Positions 52,079 to 59,892 of a DNA stretch of 64,000 nucleotides are shown here, piece after piece (positions within the stretch are counted from its first letter, which is position 1; every line of letters begins with the position of its first letter). The translations under genes were made by a program, and so were the position numbers. Source of the stretch: JAJFTV01 sp964532655 (GTDB taxonomy: Bacteria > Chloroflexota > Anaerolineae > Anaerolineales > Anaerolineaceae); NCBI GenBank assembly GCA_964532655.1, contig CAZHMZ010000002.1, forward strand, positions 3,545 through 67,544. Direction: 5' to 3'. The notes under the pieces are model-generated. The model was not told the DNA's origin, ran no database searches, and saw only the letters and a program-made list of their open reading frames with translations.

Positions 52079-53404
52079 TTACTCGGCTACGCTCTGGCCT
52101 TCCATGCCTTCGAGGAGCTGCTTCAGATACCACACCTGCTGATCGGTGGCAACTTCGCCATCGGCCAGGAGGGGAGTGCCGTCCTGCAGGTTCAGCGGGC
52201 CGGTCCACAAGTTCAGACCGCCGGCCAGTTCAGCGATGAATGCATCCAGGGTAGCAGCGGATTCTTCGGACAGAGCAGGGCCCTTCACAAAGCCCACCGC
52301 GCTGGTGTCGGGGTTGTTGATGTCAGACCAATCCGGGGCAAACCACTGGAACGCGGTGTTGAATTCGCCGTTGATGGCTTTCTGGATCCACTCTACATAG
52401 GAGGGACCCCAGTTGAAGTACGGGACACCCAGGCAGATCTCAGGGGCCTGATCGCAGGCGCCTTTGTAGTCATAGGGGATGGCCCAAACAGCCTGTCCGG
52501 CGTCGCTCAGGCGTTTTGCTTCGGTCATGGCTTCGGTGGTATCGATACCGGAGATGACCACATCATAGCCGCTGTTGAAGAAATCATCAGCAACCTGGGT
52601 GGGATCAGAGGAAACACCCGGGATGTAGAACCAGAAGCCAATCCAGGTGACCTTGAAGGACAGATCGGCGGGGTTCTTGCCGGCCTGTTCCCAGCAGTAT
52701 TTGGCGCCCAGGTAAGCGGAGGCGGTCAGGCGGCGGGTTTCGTCGTTGATTAATGGACCCAGGTAACCGATCTTGCCGGTTTGCGAGGTGAGGGCGGCAG
52801 CGCAGCCGGCCATCATCTTGGCGTATTCCATGCGGCCCATCAAATTGACCATGTTATCCATGGGGATATAGGCTTCGCCTTCTTCCCAAACCTGGTCGCC
52901 GGAAGCCATGATCACAGGAACCTCAGGATGAGCCTGGGTGAAGATGGTGGCTTCGTCTTTCATGTCATCCGAGTTGAAGATGACCAGATCAGCGCCTTCT
53001 GAAAGAAGCTGCTCAGCCAACTGTGAGGTGGTGGTGCCGGGGTAAGCCGGTGAACCGGAGTAGACGTTTTCCAGATAGATCATGCGGGTGCCGGGCACGT
53101 TTTGTTCCACGTACAGGCCGGCTTCATAGTGAGCCTGACTCCAGCCGTGGTCATTGGCAGCGCCGACCAGCAGGATACCGAAAACGAATTCTTCGGCGGG
53201 GGCTTCGGTAGCAACCACTTCCGTGGCGGCTTCAGTGGCAACCGGCGCCTCTGTCACAACGACCGGGGCTTCTGTTGCTTCGACAACCGGTGCTTCGGTG
53301 GCGGGGGCTTCGGTGGGGGCCTCAGTAGCGGGGGTGCCGCAAGCCGAGAGCGCCAGGGCGAACACAATCACCAGCGCCAAAAGGCTAAAAAGGCTTTTAC
53401 GCAT
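52079..53404 (-). CDS. BMP-family solute-binding lipoprotein
   Basis: Basic membrane protein family (Med/BMP) lipoprotein that captures a nucleoside-like substrate for the importer encoded downstream. AGGAGG precedes the ATG. The signal peptide ends in lipobox LSAC (Cys21), then a Thr/Glu/Ala/Pro/Val linker to about residue 70. The body follows: FGILLVGAANDHGWSQAHYEAG, VIFNSDDMKDEATIFTQAHP and FFNSGYDVVISGIDTTEAM, all typical of BMP proteins. First gene of the operon. Nucleosides are the usual ligands of the family, but the sequence alone does not fix this. Confidence 0.92.
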   Translation of the reverse strand: MRKSLFSLLALVIVFALALSACGTPATEAPTEAPATEAPVVEATEAPVVVTEAPVATEAATEVVATEAPAEEFVFGILLVGAANDHGWSQAHYEAGLYVEQNVPGTRMIYLENVYSGSPAYPGTTTSQLAEQLLSEGADLVIFNSDDMKDEATIFTQAHPEVPVIMASGDQVWEEGEAYIPMDNMVNLMGRMEYAKMMAGCAAALTSQTGKIGYLGPLINDETRRLTASAYLGAKYCWEQAGKNPADLSFKVTWIGFWFYIPGVSSDPTQVADDFFNSGYDVVISGIDTTEAMTEAKRLSDAGQAVWAIPYDYKGACDQAPEICLGVPYFNWGPSYVEWIQKAINGEFNTAFQWFAPDWSDINNPDTSAVGFVKGPALSEESAATLDAFIAELAGGLNLWTGPLNLQDGTPLLADGEVATDQQVWYLKQLLEGMEGQSVAE

Positions 53405-53866
53405 TTCACATCCTCCTCAAAAAACAAAAAAATGGAATTTTGGACAATCCGACTCACGTACCGCATGGAAATAAGCGTTTTGCGGTTGAATTGCTATTGA
53501 AATGGAGAGATTGTCTATACAAATCATTATTTTATCACCACTTCAATTTTGAAAGAGTTGCATTTAGATTGTATATTGGTGACATCCGGATGAATTAATT
53601 ATAAGGATTTTTGGTATTTATGTTCAAGTGCAGACGGGGGAAATGTGGGTTGTTGGGTCTTATTTTATTTAATTGCGCATAGCCAATTTATTATAAAAAC
53701 TCATCATTCTTTGTGATGACGTGGGTGACCACGATAAAGTGGTCATCCGCACCGAATGAATTTCGTATACAATCAATGAGAGACCGAATCATGGTCAGGA
53801 GCGGTGCATTGCGGGGGCTTATCACTGCCAATTTCCCGGGTTTTCGCATAGGGATCGATTTTCTCA
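53405..53866. other. Divergent promoter region
   Basis: About 460 bp, AT-rich in its first half, between the divergent BMP operon and the fused permease gene. One hairpin is clear: TGACCAC (53726-53732), loop GATAAA, GTGGTCA (53739-53745). No convincing gene or exact promoter pair was found. Confidence 0.5.
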
Positions 53867-56059
53867 ATGATAAAGCAGGCTGCCTGGATAAAGGCCGTAT
53901 GGGTTGTGCTGGTTCTCCTGATTGCCCTGGGTGCCCGCCTGGATGCTGTTAACGAGCTGCCCATCGATTACGACGAAGATGATTATCTGGGGGCAGGGCA
54001 GCGTTATCTGCGCGCCTTCCGCGAGGGCGATTGGCAGTTTGTTGTGAACTATGAGTTTAACTTTGAGCACCCGCCGCTTCCCAAACTAATCAATGCCCTG
54101 GTGATGCTTCCGCTGCCGGATGCGCCGCTGATCGATGAGAAATCGCCCACCGCCTACCCGGCTGAGAACCTTCCTCAACCTCACTTTTTTTATGCGCGTC
54201 GCGCCGGCGCCATATTGAGCACGCTGGAAACGTTCGCTCTGGCGCTGCTGGATCCGCTGGCCGGGCTGTTCCTGGCGCTCAACAACTGGCAGATCAAATA
54301 TACCGCGCAGATCATGTTAGAGCCGCTGCCGGCGCTCACCAGTCTACTGGCGGTGATGTGCTACATCCAATCGCGGCGAACGCGCCCGTTCTGGCTGGCT
54401 GCCTCGGCGCTCATGCTGGGTATCACCGCGGCGGGCAAATATGTGTACTGCATCGCTGGGCTGGCCATTTTGGTGGACTGGTTGCTGCATGACTGGTTAG
54501 GCCGGCAAGAACAGGCGCGGGCCAACCGCAGCGCCGGTGCGGTGCGGATTCTTTTATGGGGGCTGGCGGCTGTCGCGTTGTTCTTCGCGGCGGATCCACA
54601 TCTGTGGGCGGATCCATTCGGACGGCTGGCCCAAAGCCTGACCTATCATTTTAATTACGCGGCCAGCGATTACGTGGCCAACGCGGGCTATCCGGTCTGG
54701 CAGCCGATTACCTGGCTGTTCATCTCGCCGCCCTGGCACCCGGGCGTGTTCTGGATCTCGCTGGAGTTCTTCTACACTGCGTTTGCCATTTTCGGATTGG
54801 CGCGCCTATGGAAGAAGCAGCGGGTGATGGCTCTCTGGTTTATCATGGCGCTGATTTTTCTGCTGGTCTGGTCGACCAAGTGGCCGCAGTATATCCTCAT
54901 CCTGACTGCACCTTTTTCCATGGCTGTCGCCGAGGGTTTTCGCAAGCTGATCGGCGAGCCGTGGGCGGCCATGCGGGCCAGGCAGCGCGAGGAACGCCGG
55001 CTGGAAAAGCTGGAGATCGACCATAAAAAACGAGCCGCCCGTGAGAAACGCGAACGCCAGAAAGCTGCCCGGCGGGCAGGCGCTCGCCAGCTTAAGCTGG
55101 CGCTGCCCTGGCTGCTGCCGGGGCTGATCGGGTTGGGGGTGATCACCCTGTTTCCGCTGATCTACCAACTGGCCATGTCGCTCACCGATTTCAACGGTTC
55201 TTCCATTTTTGATGGAATGCAGGGCGGGGTGTGGCGTGAGGTGTGGCAGGGGCTTACCGGGCAAGTCAAACCTTTCTATTCCGGCTTTTCGGTGCAGGCC
55301 ACCACAGGGGATCATCTGGTTCACTACACAGGGTTCAGCCAGCTTCGCAGCGTATTTTCCTTCTTCAGCCAGGATCTGTTTGTGTTTGACCTCATCTGGA
55401 CGCTACTATCGGTGGGGCTTCAACTGGTGGTGGGGGTGAGTGCGGCGCTGCTGCTCAATAAGCACCGCCTGGCTCTCAAGGGTTGGTGGGGGGCGGTGTT
55501 TATCTTACCGTGGGCCATCCCGGAATTTGTGGGCACGCTGATCTGGTCGCAGGTGTTTGACCCCGATTTTGGCTGGGCTGCCACGGTGGCCAGCCTGTCG
55601 CGCCTGAGTGGATATACCGGCGCCTGGCAGCAGAACTCGCTGGTTTTATTGATCTATCTGCTGATTGTGGGGGTATGGTACGGATTTCCGCTCATGTATT
55701 TGGGGGCTGCGGCCGGGCTTAATGCCATCCCTCGCGAAGTCAAGGAAGCCGCCGCCCTCGATGGCGCCGGTGGGCTACGCCTGTTCAGGCACATCACCTG
55801 GCCGCTGTTGTTTCCGCTGCTGGCGCCGGTGATCATCCTGCGCATGATCCACGCTTTTAACCAGTTTTATCTGTTTTACATGCTGCGCCTCGATTACCCC
55901 ACCAGCACGCTTTCGGTCATCTCATTCAACATTTTTAACTATGGGCAAAATTATGCCCTGTCCGCCGCCATCAACATTTTCACGATGGTGCTGCTCCTGG
56001 TTTTACTCATCGTGTTCAATCGCAGCAGCAAGGCTGCGGAGGGCGTAACCTATGTATAA
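53867..56059 (+). CDS. Fusion of GT-C glycosyltransferase-like domain and MalF-type sugar ABC permease
   Basis: A single 730-aa frame with two parts. Residues 1-365 look like a GT-C (PMT/ArnT-like) membrane glycosyltransferase: one N-terminal helix, an acidic first loop LPIDYDEDDYLGAGQRY (34-39 acidic), FEHPPLPKL (67-73), and a late STKWPQYILILTAPFSMAVA (336-355) like the C-terminal core helix of that family. Residues 370-410 are a very basic, probably coiled helix. Residues 411-730 are a complete MalF-type permease: LPWLLPGLIGLGVITLFPLI, FILPWAIPEFVGTLIWSQVF and EAA loop EVKEAAALDGAGGLRLFRHI. The next gene is the MalG partner. No binding protein or ATPase is nearby. The ribosome site is weak. 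Confidence 0.85.
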   Translation: MIKQAAWIKAVWVVLVLLIALGARLDAVNELPIDYDEDDYLGAGQRYLRAFREGDWQFVVNYEFNFEHPPLPKLINALVMLPLPDAPLIDEKSPTAYPAENLPQPHFFYARRAGAILSTLETFALALLDPLAGLFLALNNWQIKYTAQIMLEPLPALTSLLAVMCYIQSRRTRPFWLAASALMLGITAAGKYVYCIAGLAILVDWLLHDWLGRQEQARANRSAGAVRILLWGLAAVALFFAADPHLWADPFGRLAQSLTYHFNYAASDYVANAGYPVWQPITWLFISPPWHPGVFWISLEFFYTAFAIFGLARLWKKQRVMALWFIMALIFLLVWSTKWPQYILILTAPFSMAVAEGFRKLIGEPWAAMRARQREERRLEKLEIDHKKRAAREKRERQKAARRAGARQLKLALPWLLPGLIGLGVITLFPLIYQLAMSLTDFNGSSIFDGMQGGVWREVWQGLTGQVKPFYSGFSVQATTGDHLVHYTGFSQLRSVFSFFSQDLFVFDLIWTLLSVGLQLVVGVSAALLLNKHRLALKGWWGAVFILPWAIPEFVGTLIWSQVFDPDFGWAATVASLSRLSGYTGAWQQNSLVLLIYLLIVGVWYGFPLMYLGAAAGLNAIPREVKEAAALDGAGGLRLFRHITWPLLFPLLAPVIILRMIHAFNQFYLFYMLRLDYPTSTLSVISFNIFNYGQNYALSAAINIFTMVLLLVLLIVFNRSSKAAEGVTYV

Positions 56060-56900
56060 AGGGAAAAAGATCGCGGGACAACTGATTGCCCAGGCGGCGC
56101 TGGCTCTGCTGGCCATCTTTGTGCTGCTGCCGGTGCTCACCATGGTGCGCCTGGCCTTCGACGGCTCCATCCGGGTGGCGCCCACCGATTTTCGCTTGAT
56201 CCCAAAACAGTTTACCCTGGAAGTCTTTCAGCAGGTCTGGCAGCACCCTGCCCAAACACTCACCTTTGTTCAGCTTTTGGGGAACAGCCTGTTTGTTTCA
56301 ACGGGAACGGCTCTGCTTTGCCTGCTGTTGGGCACCACCACCGCGTATGCCTTTGCGCGTTATCGCTTTCCGGGGAGGCGGGAGGGATTGTTCTTTTTGC
56401 TGCTGGGTACGTTGCTGCCGCCGGTGGCGTTGATGACCCCGCTGTTTATTCTGCTCACCGTGCTCAAGCTGCGCACCTCGCTGGTGGGGTTGATTATCGT
56501 CTACACGGCCTTTATTCTGCCGTTCTGCATCTGGAACATCCGCTCAGCTTTTCAGGCAGTGCCGCGCGAGCTGGAGGAAAGCGCCTTTCTGGATGGCGCC
56601 ACGCCTTGGATCAGCTTCTGGCGCATCCAGATGCCGCTGGCTCTGCCATCCCTTTTGGTAGCCGGACTGGTGGCGTTTTTAGCCGGGTATTCCGAATTTG
56701 CGATTGGCTGGTTGTTTGTGCAGAACAGCAAAAACGTCACGCTGGCCATGGCGATGATCGCCAGTTACAACCAGAGCGGTGTTTCCTGGAGCGCCATGTC
56801 GGCGATGGCGGTGCTGATGTCCGCGCCGGTGGTGATGATCTTTCTGGCGCTCAAACGCACCTTGCTCGACCGGCTGGTAGTATCCAGCCAGGTGGATTAG
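56052..56900 (+). CDS. MalG-type sugar ABC permease
   Basis: Second permease of a carbohydrate importer: N-terminal helix ALLAIFVLLPVLTMVRLAF, SLFVSTGTALLCLLLGTTTA, and EAA loop ELEESAFLDGATPWISFWRI. Length 282 aa is typical. Its ATG lies 8 bp inside the end of the fused MalF-type gene, so the two are translationally coupled and should form a heterodimer. ATPase (MalK-type) and binding protein must come from elsewhere in the genome. Confidence 0.91.
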   Translation: MYKGKKIAGQLIAQAALALLAIFVLLPVLTMVRLAFDGSIRVAPTDFRLIPKQFTLEVFQQVWQHPAQTLTFVQLLGNSLFVSTGTALLCLLLGTTTAYAFARYRFPGRREGLFFLLLGTLLPPVALMTPLFILLTVLKLRTSLVGLIIVYTAFILPFCIWNIRSAFQAVPRELEESAFLDGATPWISFWRIQMPLALPSLLVAGLVAFLAGYSEFAIGWLFVQNSKNVTLAMAMIASYNQSGVSWSAMSAMAVLMSAPVVMIFLALKRTLLDRLVVSSQVD

Positions 56901-57097
56901 CTTTCTGGCTGATTGACTGCTATGGCGGTTAGAATCTTGTCCAGCATCTTAACGATCAAATCTTTCCGATCGTGTAAACCCTTTTTATATTCCTGGTTAT
57001 CCGTGCCGGCAATTTCCATGCGCAGATCAGAAAGGCAGACCTCAAGTGTGTTTTTCAGCAGCTCCAGTTCCTCATCCGAAAAACAGACCTTATTCAT
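56897..57097 (-). CDS. Small helical protein, paralogue 1
   Basis: A 66-aa protein, start at 57097 supported by AGGGG 4 nt upstream of ATG. It is charged and probably all-helical: SDEELELLKNTLEVCLSDLR, then a Tyr-Lys-rich turn and DRKDLIVKMLDKIL. The gene at 57287 has the same pattern (SEQEHELLVDVLEESLSNLL, then LDRKLSLMKLLAKI), so the two are paralogues. No family recognised. It overlaps the end of the malG-like gene on the other strand by 4 bp. Confidence 0.72.
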   Translation of the reverse strand: MNKVCFSDEELELLKNTLEVCLSDLRMEIAGTDNQEYKKGLHDRKDLIVKMLDKILTAIAVNQPES

Positions 57098-57286
57098 GCA
57101 TCCCCTACTTTCCCCGGACACTTGTCCGGTGATAACGCCTTCATTTTTACTATATCGCATAGCAGCATGGAGTTCAAGCACCGGTAAGTGCGATAAAACC
57201 TGTGTAAATGGATCGAATGATGAACCAGGATAAGCCCGTTGCAAGGATTGAACAGGCAAATTGAGACAGACCCGAATCGGGATCCA

Positions 57287-57565
57287 TCAGCCAGTCGGTT
57301 GTGAATGTTTCGACTGAAGGTATCTATTGGAGATGGATGAGTGGTCCGGGGAGAGTATTTGTTTTTCTTCCGTGCGTGTTGTGCGGGCGGGTATTTCTTC
57401 GATTTTCGCGAGAAGTTTCATCAGGGAGAGTTTCCGGTCCAACAGATTACGTCTGAATTCCCATTGTTCTGTCTCGGCGATTTCAATCAGTAAATTGGAC
57501 AGTGATTCTTCCAGCACATCGACCAGTAATTCGTGTTCCTGTTCCGATAAAATACCTGTATTCAT
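57287..57565 (-). CDS. Small helical protein, paralogue 2
   Basis: A 92-aa protein sharing the helical core of its neighbour (ELL-x-LEESLSNL-x-IEIAETEQ, then LLDRKLSLMKLL) plus a Ser/Gln-rich C-terminal tail of about 25 residues. Its ATG is in the same setting as its paralogue's (TGCATGAATA preceded by a G-rich stretch), so the upstream region was duplicated too. Function unknown; the size and helical hairpin look suit a dimeric regulator or spore-like small helical protein, but there is no direct support. Confidence 0.7.
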   Translation of the reverse strand: MNTGILSEQEHELLVDVLEESLSNLLIEIAETEQWEFRRNLLDRKLSLMKLLAKIEEIPARTTRTEEKQILSPDHSSISNRYLQSKHSQPTG

Positions 57566-57704
57566 GCAGGGCCCCCGTAACTGGTTTAACTATCTCATAC
57601 CCTTGTTACCAGGGCAAGCGAAATGAACCGGTCATTAAACCATTCTTAACCTTTAATGATCAATCTCTTGATCGAAGAATAATGGGATCTGGGCAAAAAC
57701 TGCT

Positions 57705-58646
57705 TCAGTTGAAGCGCTCACGAGGATTGATGACGGTGTTCGCCTCATCGCCCAGCAGATTCCACGCAAAGCCAAACAGGATGATCGCCAGCGTGACCGG
57801 CAGGTAAACCCACCAGTGGGTCAGCAGGTTGCCGCCCGGGCCGATAATCCAATGCCGGCCTTCGCGCAGCAGAGCGGCCCAGGCCGAGCCATTGTCCAGG
57901 CCAATATAGGTAAAGGTTGCCTGCAGAATCACCAGCGCGCCGACGTTCTTGGTGGCCCAGATAATCACCGGCGAAATGGAGTTGGGCAAGAGGTGCCGTA
58001 AAATGATGCGCCGCTTTTTTGCCCCCACCGACTTCGCGGCGACGATAAACTCGGTTTCTTTTAACCGCAGCACCTGGTCGTTCACCAGGCGGGCATAGGG
58101 AATCCAATACAACAGCAGCACCGCCGGCGTAAACGCGCCTGTCTTCTGAAACAGGTTGAGAAAGAAGGCCGCGGCGCCGGAGACTTGCGCGGTTGGGTCG
58201 CCGGGTGACACCTTCATCAGCAGAAAGTCCATCAGTAAAACCATAAACGGAATGGCGGCCATCAGGGGGAAAGCCAGCAGCGCATTGGTGACGCCCAGGA
58301 ACAGACGGTTGAGCAGTCCGCCCGCATAAGCGCACACCGCTCCCGCCAGTGAACCCAGCAGTGCCGAGACGAGCGTGACGCTCAACCCGAACCACAACGC
58401 CTGGCGGGATCCCCAAATCAGGGTATAAAACACATCAAATTGATGTGGGGTGGTACCCAACGGCGTGCCCGGAGCGGGCGGGTAGGGAATGGGATCCTGG
58501 GGAGAGCCGACCTGTCTCATCAACTCAGGGTTGGCGCGATCATCCGGCGGGGCAATTAATGGCGCCAGTAACGCGGTGGCCAGGATGCCGGCCACCAGCA
58601 GGACGGCGGCCCACAGTTGCCAGCGGCGATGGATGGGGACGGGCAT
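57705..58646 (-). CDS. Oligopeptide-type ABC permease (OppC-like)
   Basis: Permease subunit with LWAAVLLVAGILATALLAPLIA, TPLGTTPHQFDVFYTLIWGS (the conserved block before helix 2), and EAA loop EFIVAAKSVGAKKRRIILRH. The gene is coupled to the upstream OppB gene: ATG at 58646 shares its A with the TGA, or a GTG at 58649 overlaps it; GAGGTGAT is the ribosome site. An inserted hydrophilic segment in the middle (LLMKVSPGDPTAQVSGAAAF) makes the periplasmic loop longer than in DppC at 40226. No terminator found downstream. Confidence 0.9.
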   Translation of the reverse strand: MPVPIHRRWQLWAAVLLVAGILATALLAPLIAPPDDRANPELMRQVGSPQDPIPYPPAPGTPLGTTPHQFDVFYTLIWGSRQALWFGLSVTLVSALLGSLAGAVCAYAGGLLNRLFLGVTNALLAFPLMAAIPFMVLLMDFLLMKVSPGDPTAQVSGAAAFFLNLFQKTGAFTPAVLLLYWIPYARLVNDQVLRLKETEFIVAAKSVGAKKRRIILRHLLPNSISPVIIWATKNVGALVILQATFTYIGLDNGSAWAALLREGRHWIIGPGGNLLTHWWVYLPVTLAIILFGFAWNLLGDEANTVINPRERFN

Positions 58647-59701
58647 CACATCACCTCTTCGCGAATGCGCGGATCCACACTGGCTTTGATCAGGTCAAAG
58701 AACAAAATCAACCCCAGGGTAAGCAGCAGGTTGAAGGCAATAAATCCCAACACCGCGAAGCCATCGGGCATGCTGGTAAGTGAGCTAATGAGTTGCGACA
58801 TGCCCTCGAAATTGAAGATCAATTCCACCACAAACAGCTCGGTGGTCAGGGTGGCGGCCGTCAGACCGCTGGCGGTCATCACGGGGGAGAGACTGTTAAG
58901 AAACACGTGCTGCCAGGTGACCCGGACGGGCCTTACGCCGCGGGCTATCGCCGCGGTGACGTAATCTTTTTTCTCTTCATCGATCACCGAGGAGCGGGTG
59001 ATGCGTGTGAGCGTGGCCCATTGCAGCAGCCCCAGTGAAAAAGCCGGCATGGCCAGATGCCGCGCCGCGTCAAGACTGATATCTGCCCGGCCGTTTAGAA
59101 AACCGTCTATGATGTAAAAACCGGTAACGAGGTGAAACGCATCCGATTTGACGTAGATGGCGTTCAATGTTCCGAGACGGCCCGGCGCAAACCAGTTGAG
59201 CGATATGTAAAAGATGGCCAGAAAAATAAACGCCAGGATAAACAGAGGGATGGAGCCGGTGACCGAGGCGGTCACACGCACAACATGATCAATAAAGGTG
59301 TCCTTTTTACGCCCGGCCAGCACACCAGCCAGGATACCGAACGGGATGAAGAACAGCAGAGAGCAGGTCAGCAGTTCAAGAGAAGCCGGGGCGTAGCGCA
59401 GGATGGTCTGGAAGACATCGGTGTCATAGACCGGGCTGTACCCCCACTCGCCTTTGAACAGACCGGCCAGCCAGCGGCCGTACTGACGCAGAAACGGTTC
59501 ATCAAAATGGTGATCCGCAATCACCTGGGCAATCGCCCGCTGAACGGCCTCGGGGTTCTTCGTGTTTGGACTGAGATACAGATCCGCGCGTTCTTCGGGT
59601 GTATACAACATCAGGCTGGCAAACACCACAAAGGTGATGCCTAGAAAACTCAGGCATACAGCGGCCAATTGCTTTAGAAGATACTTCAGGAAGGCAGTCA
59701 T
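58646..59701 (-). CDS. Oligopeptide-type ABC permease (OppB-like)
   Basis: Partner of the OppC-like protein. Start YLLKQLAAVCLSFLGITFVV is a diverged form of the family N-terminus; EAA loop DYVTAAIARGVRPVRVTWQH and C-terminal FNLLLTLGLILFFDLIKASV DPRIREEVM are typical. It is 351 aa, longer than DppB in this window because of a large first periplasmic region (about residues 30-110). The ribosome site is weak. No binding protein or ATPase lies next to it. Confidence 0.9.
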   Translation of the reverse strand: MTAFLKYLLKQLAAVCLSFLGITFVVFASLMLYTPEERADLYLSPNTKNPEAVQRAIAQVIADHHFDEPFLRQYGRWLAGLFKGEWGYSPVYDTDVFQTILRYAPASLELLTCSLLFFIPFGILAGVLAGRKKDTFIDHVVRVTASVTGSIPLFILAFIFLAIFYISLNWFAPGRLGTLNAIYVKSDAFHLVTGFYIIDGFLNGRADISLDAARHLAMPAFSLGLLQWATLTRITRSSVIDEEKKDYVTAAIARGVRPVRVTWQHVFLNSLSPVMTASGLTAATLTTELFVVELIFNFEGMSQLISSLTSMPDGFAVLGFIAFNLLLTLGLILFFDLIKASVDPRIREEVM

Positions 59702-59892
59702 CTGCAGACTCGCAGGGGGCTGAGGGCTGGCGAAACAGCATTGCCAGGTGGATTACGCCTGATCGGTCATGGCGGTTGGTTCATTATAGCACCATGAGCA
59801 GACGTGGTTTGAAAACGGGGTTGCGGGGTTCGCACAACAGCATGTTGATCAACATGCCGGCCCCCTGTATAATCTTTTCAAAGGCGGCGTCC

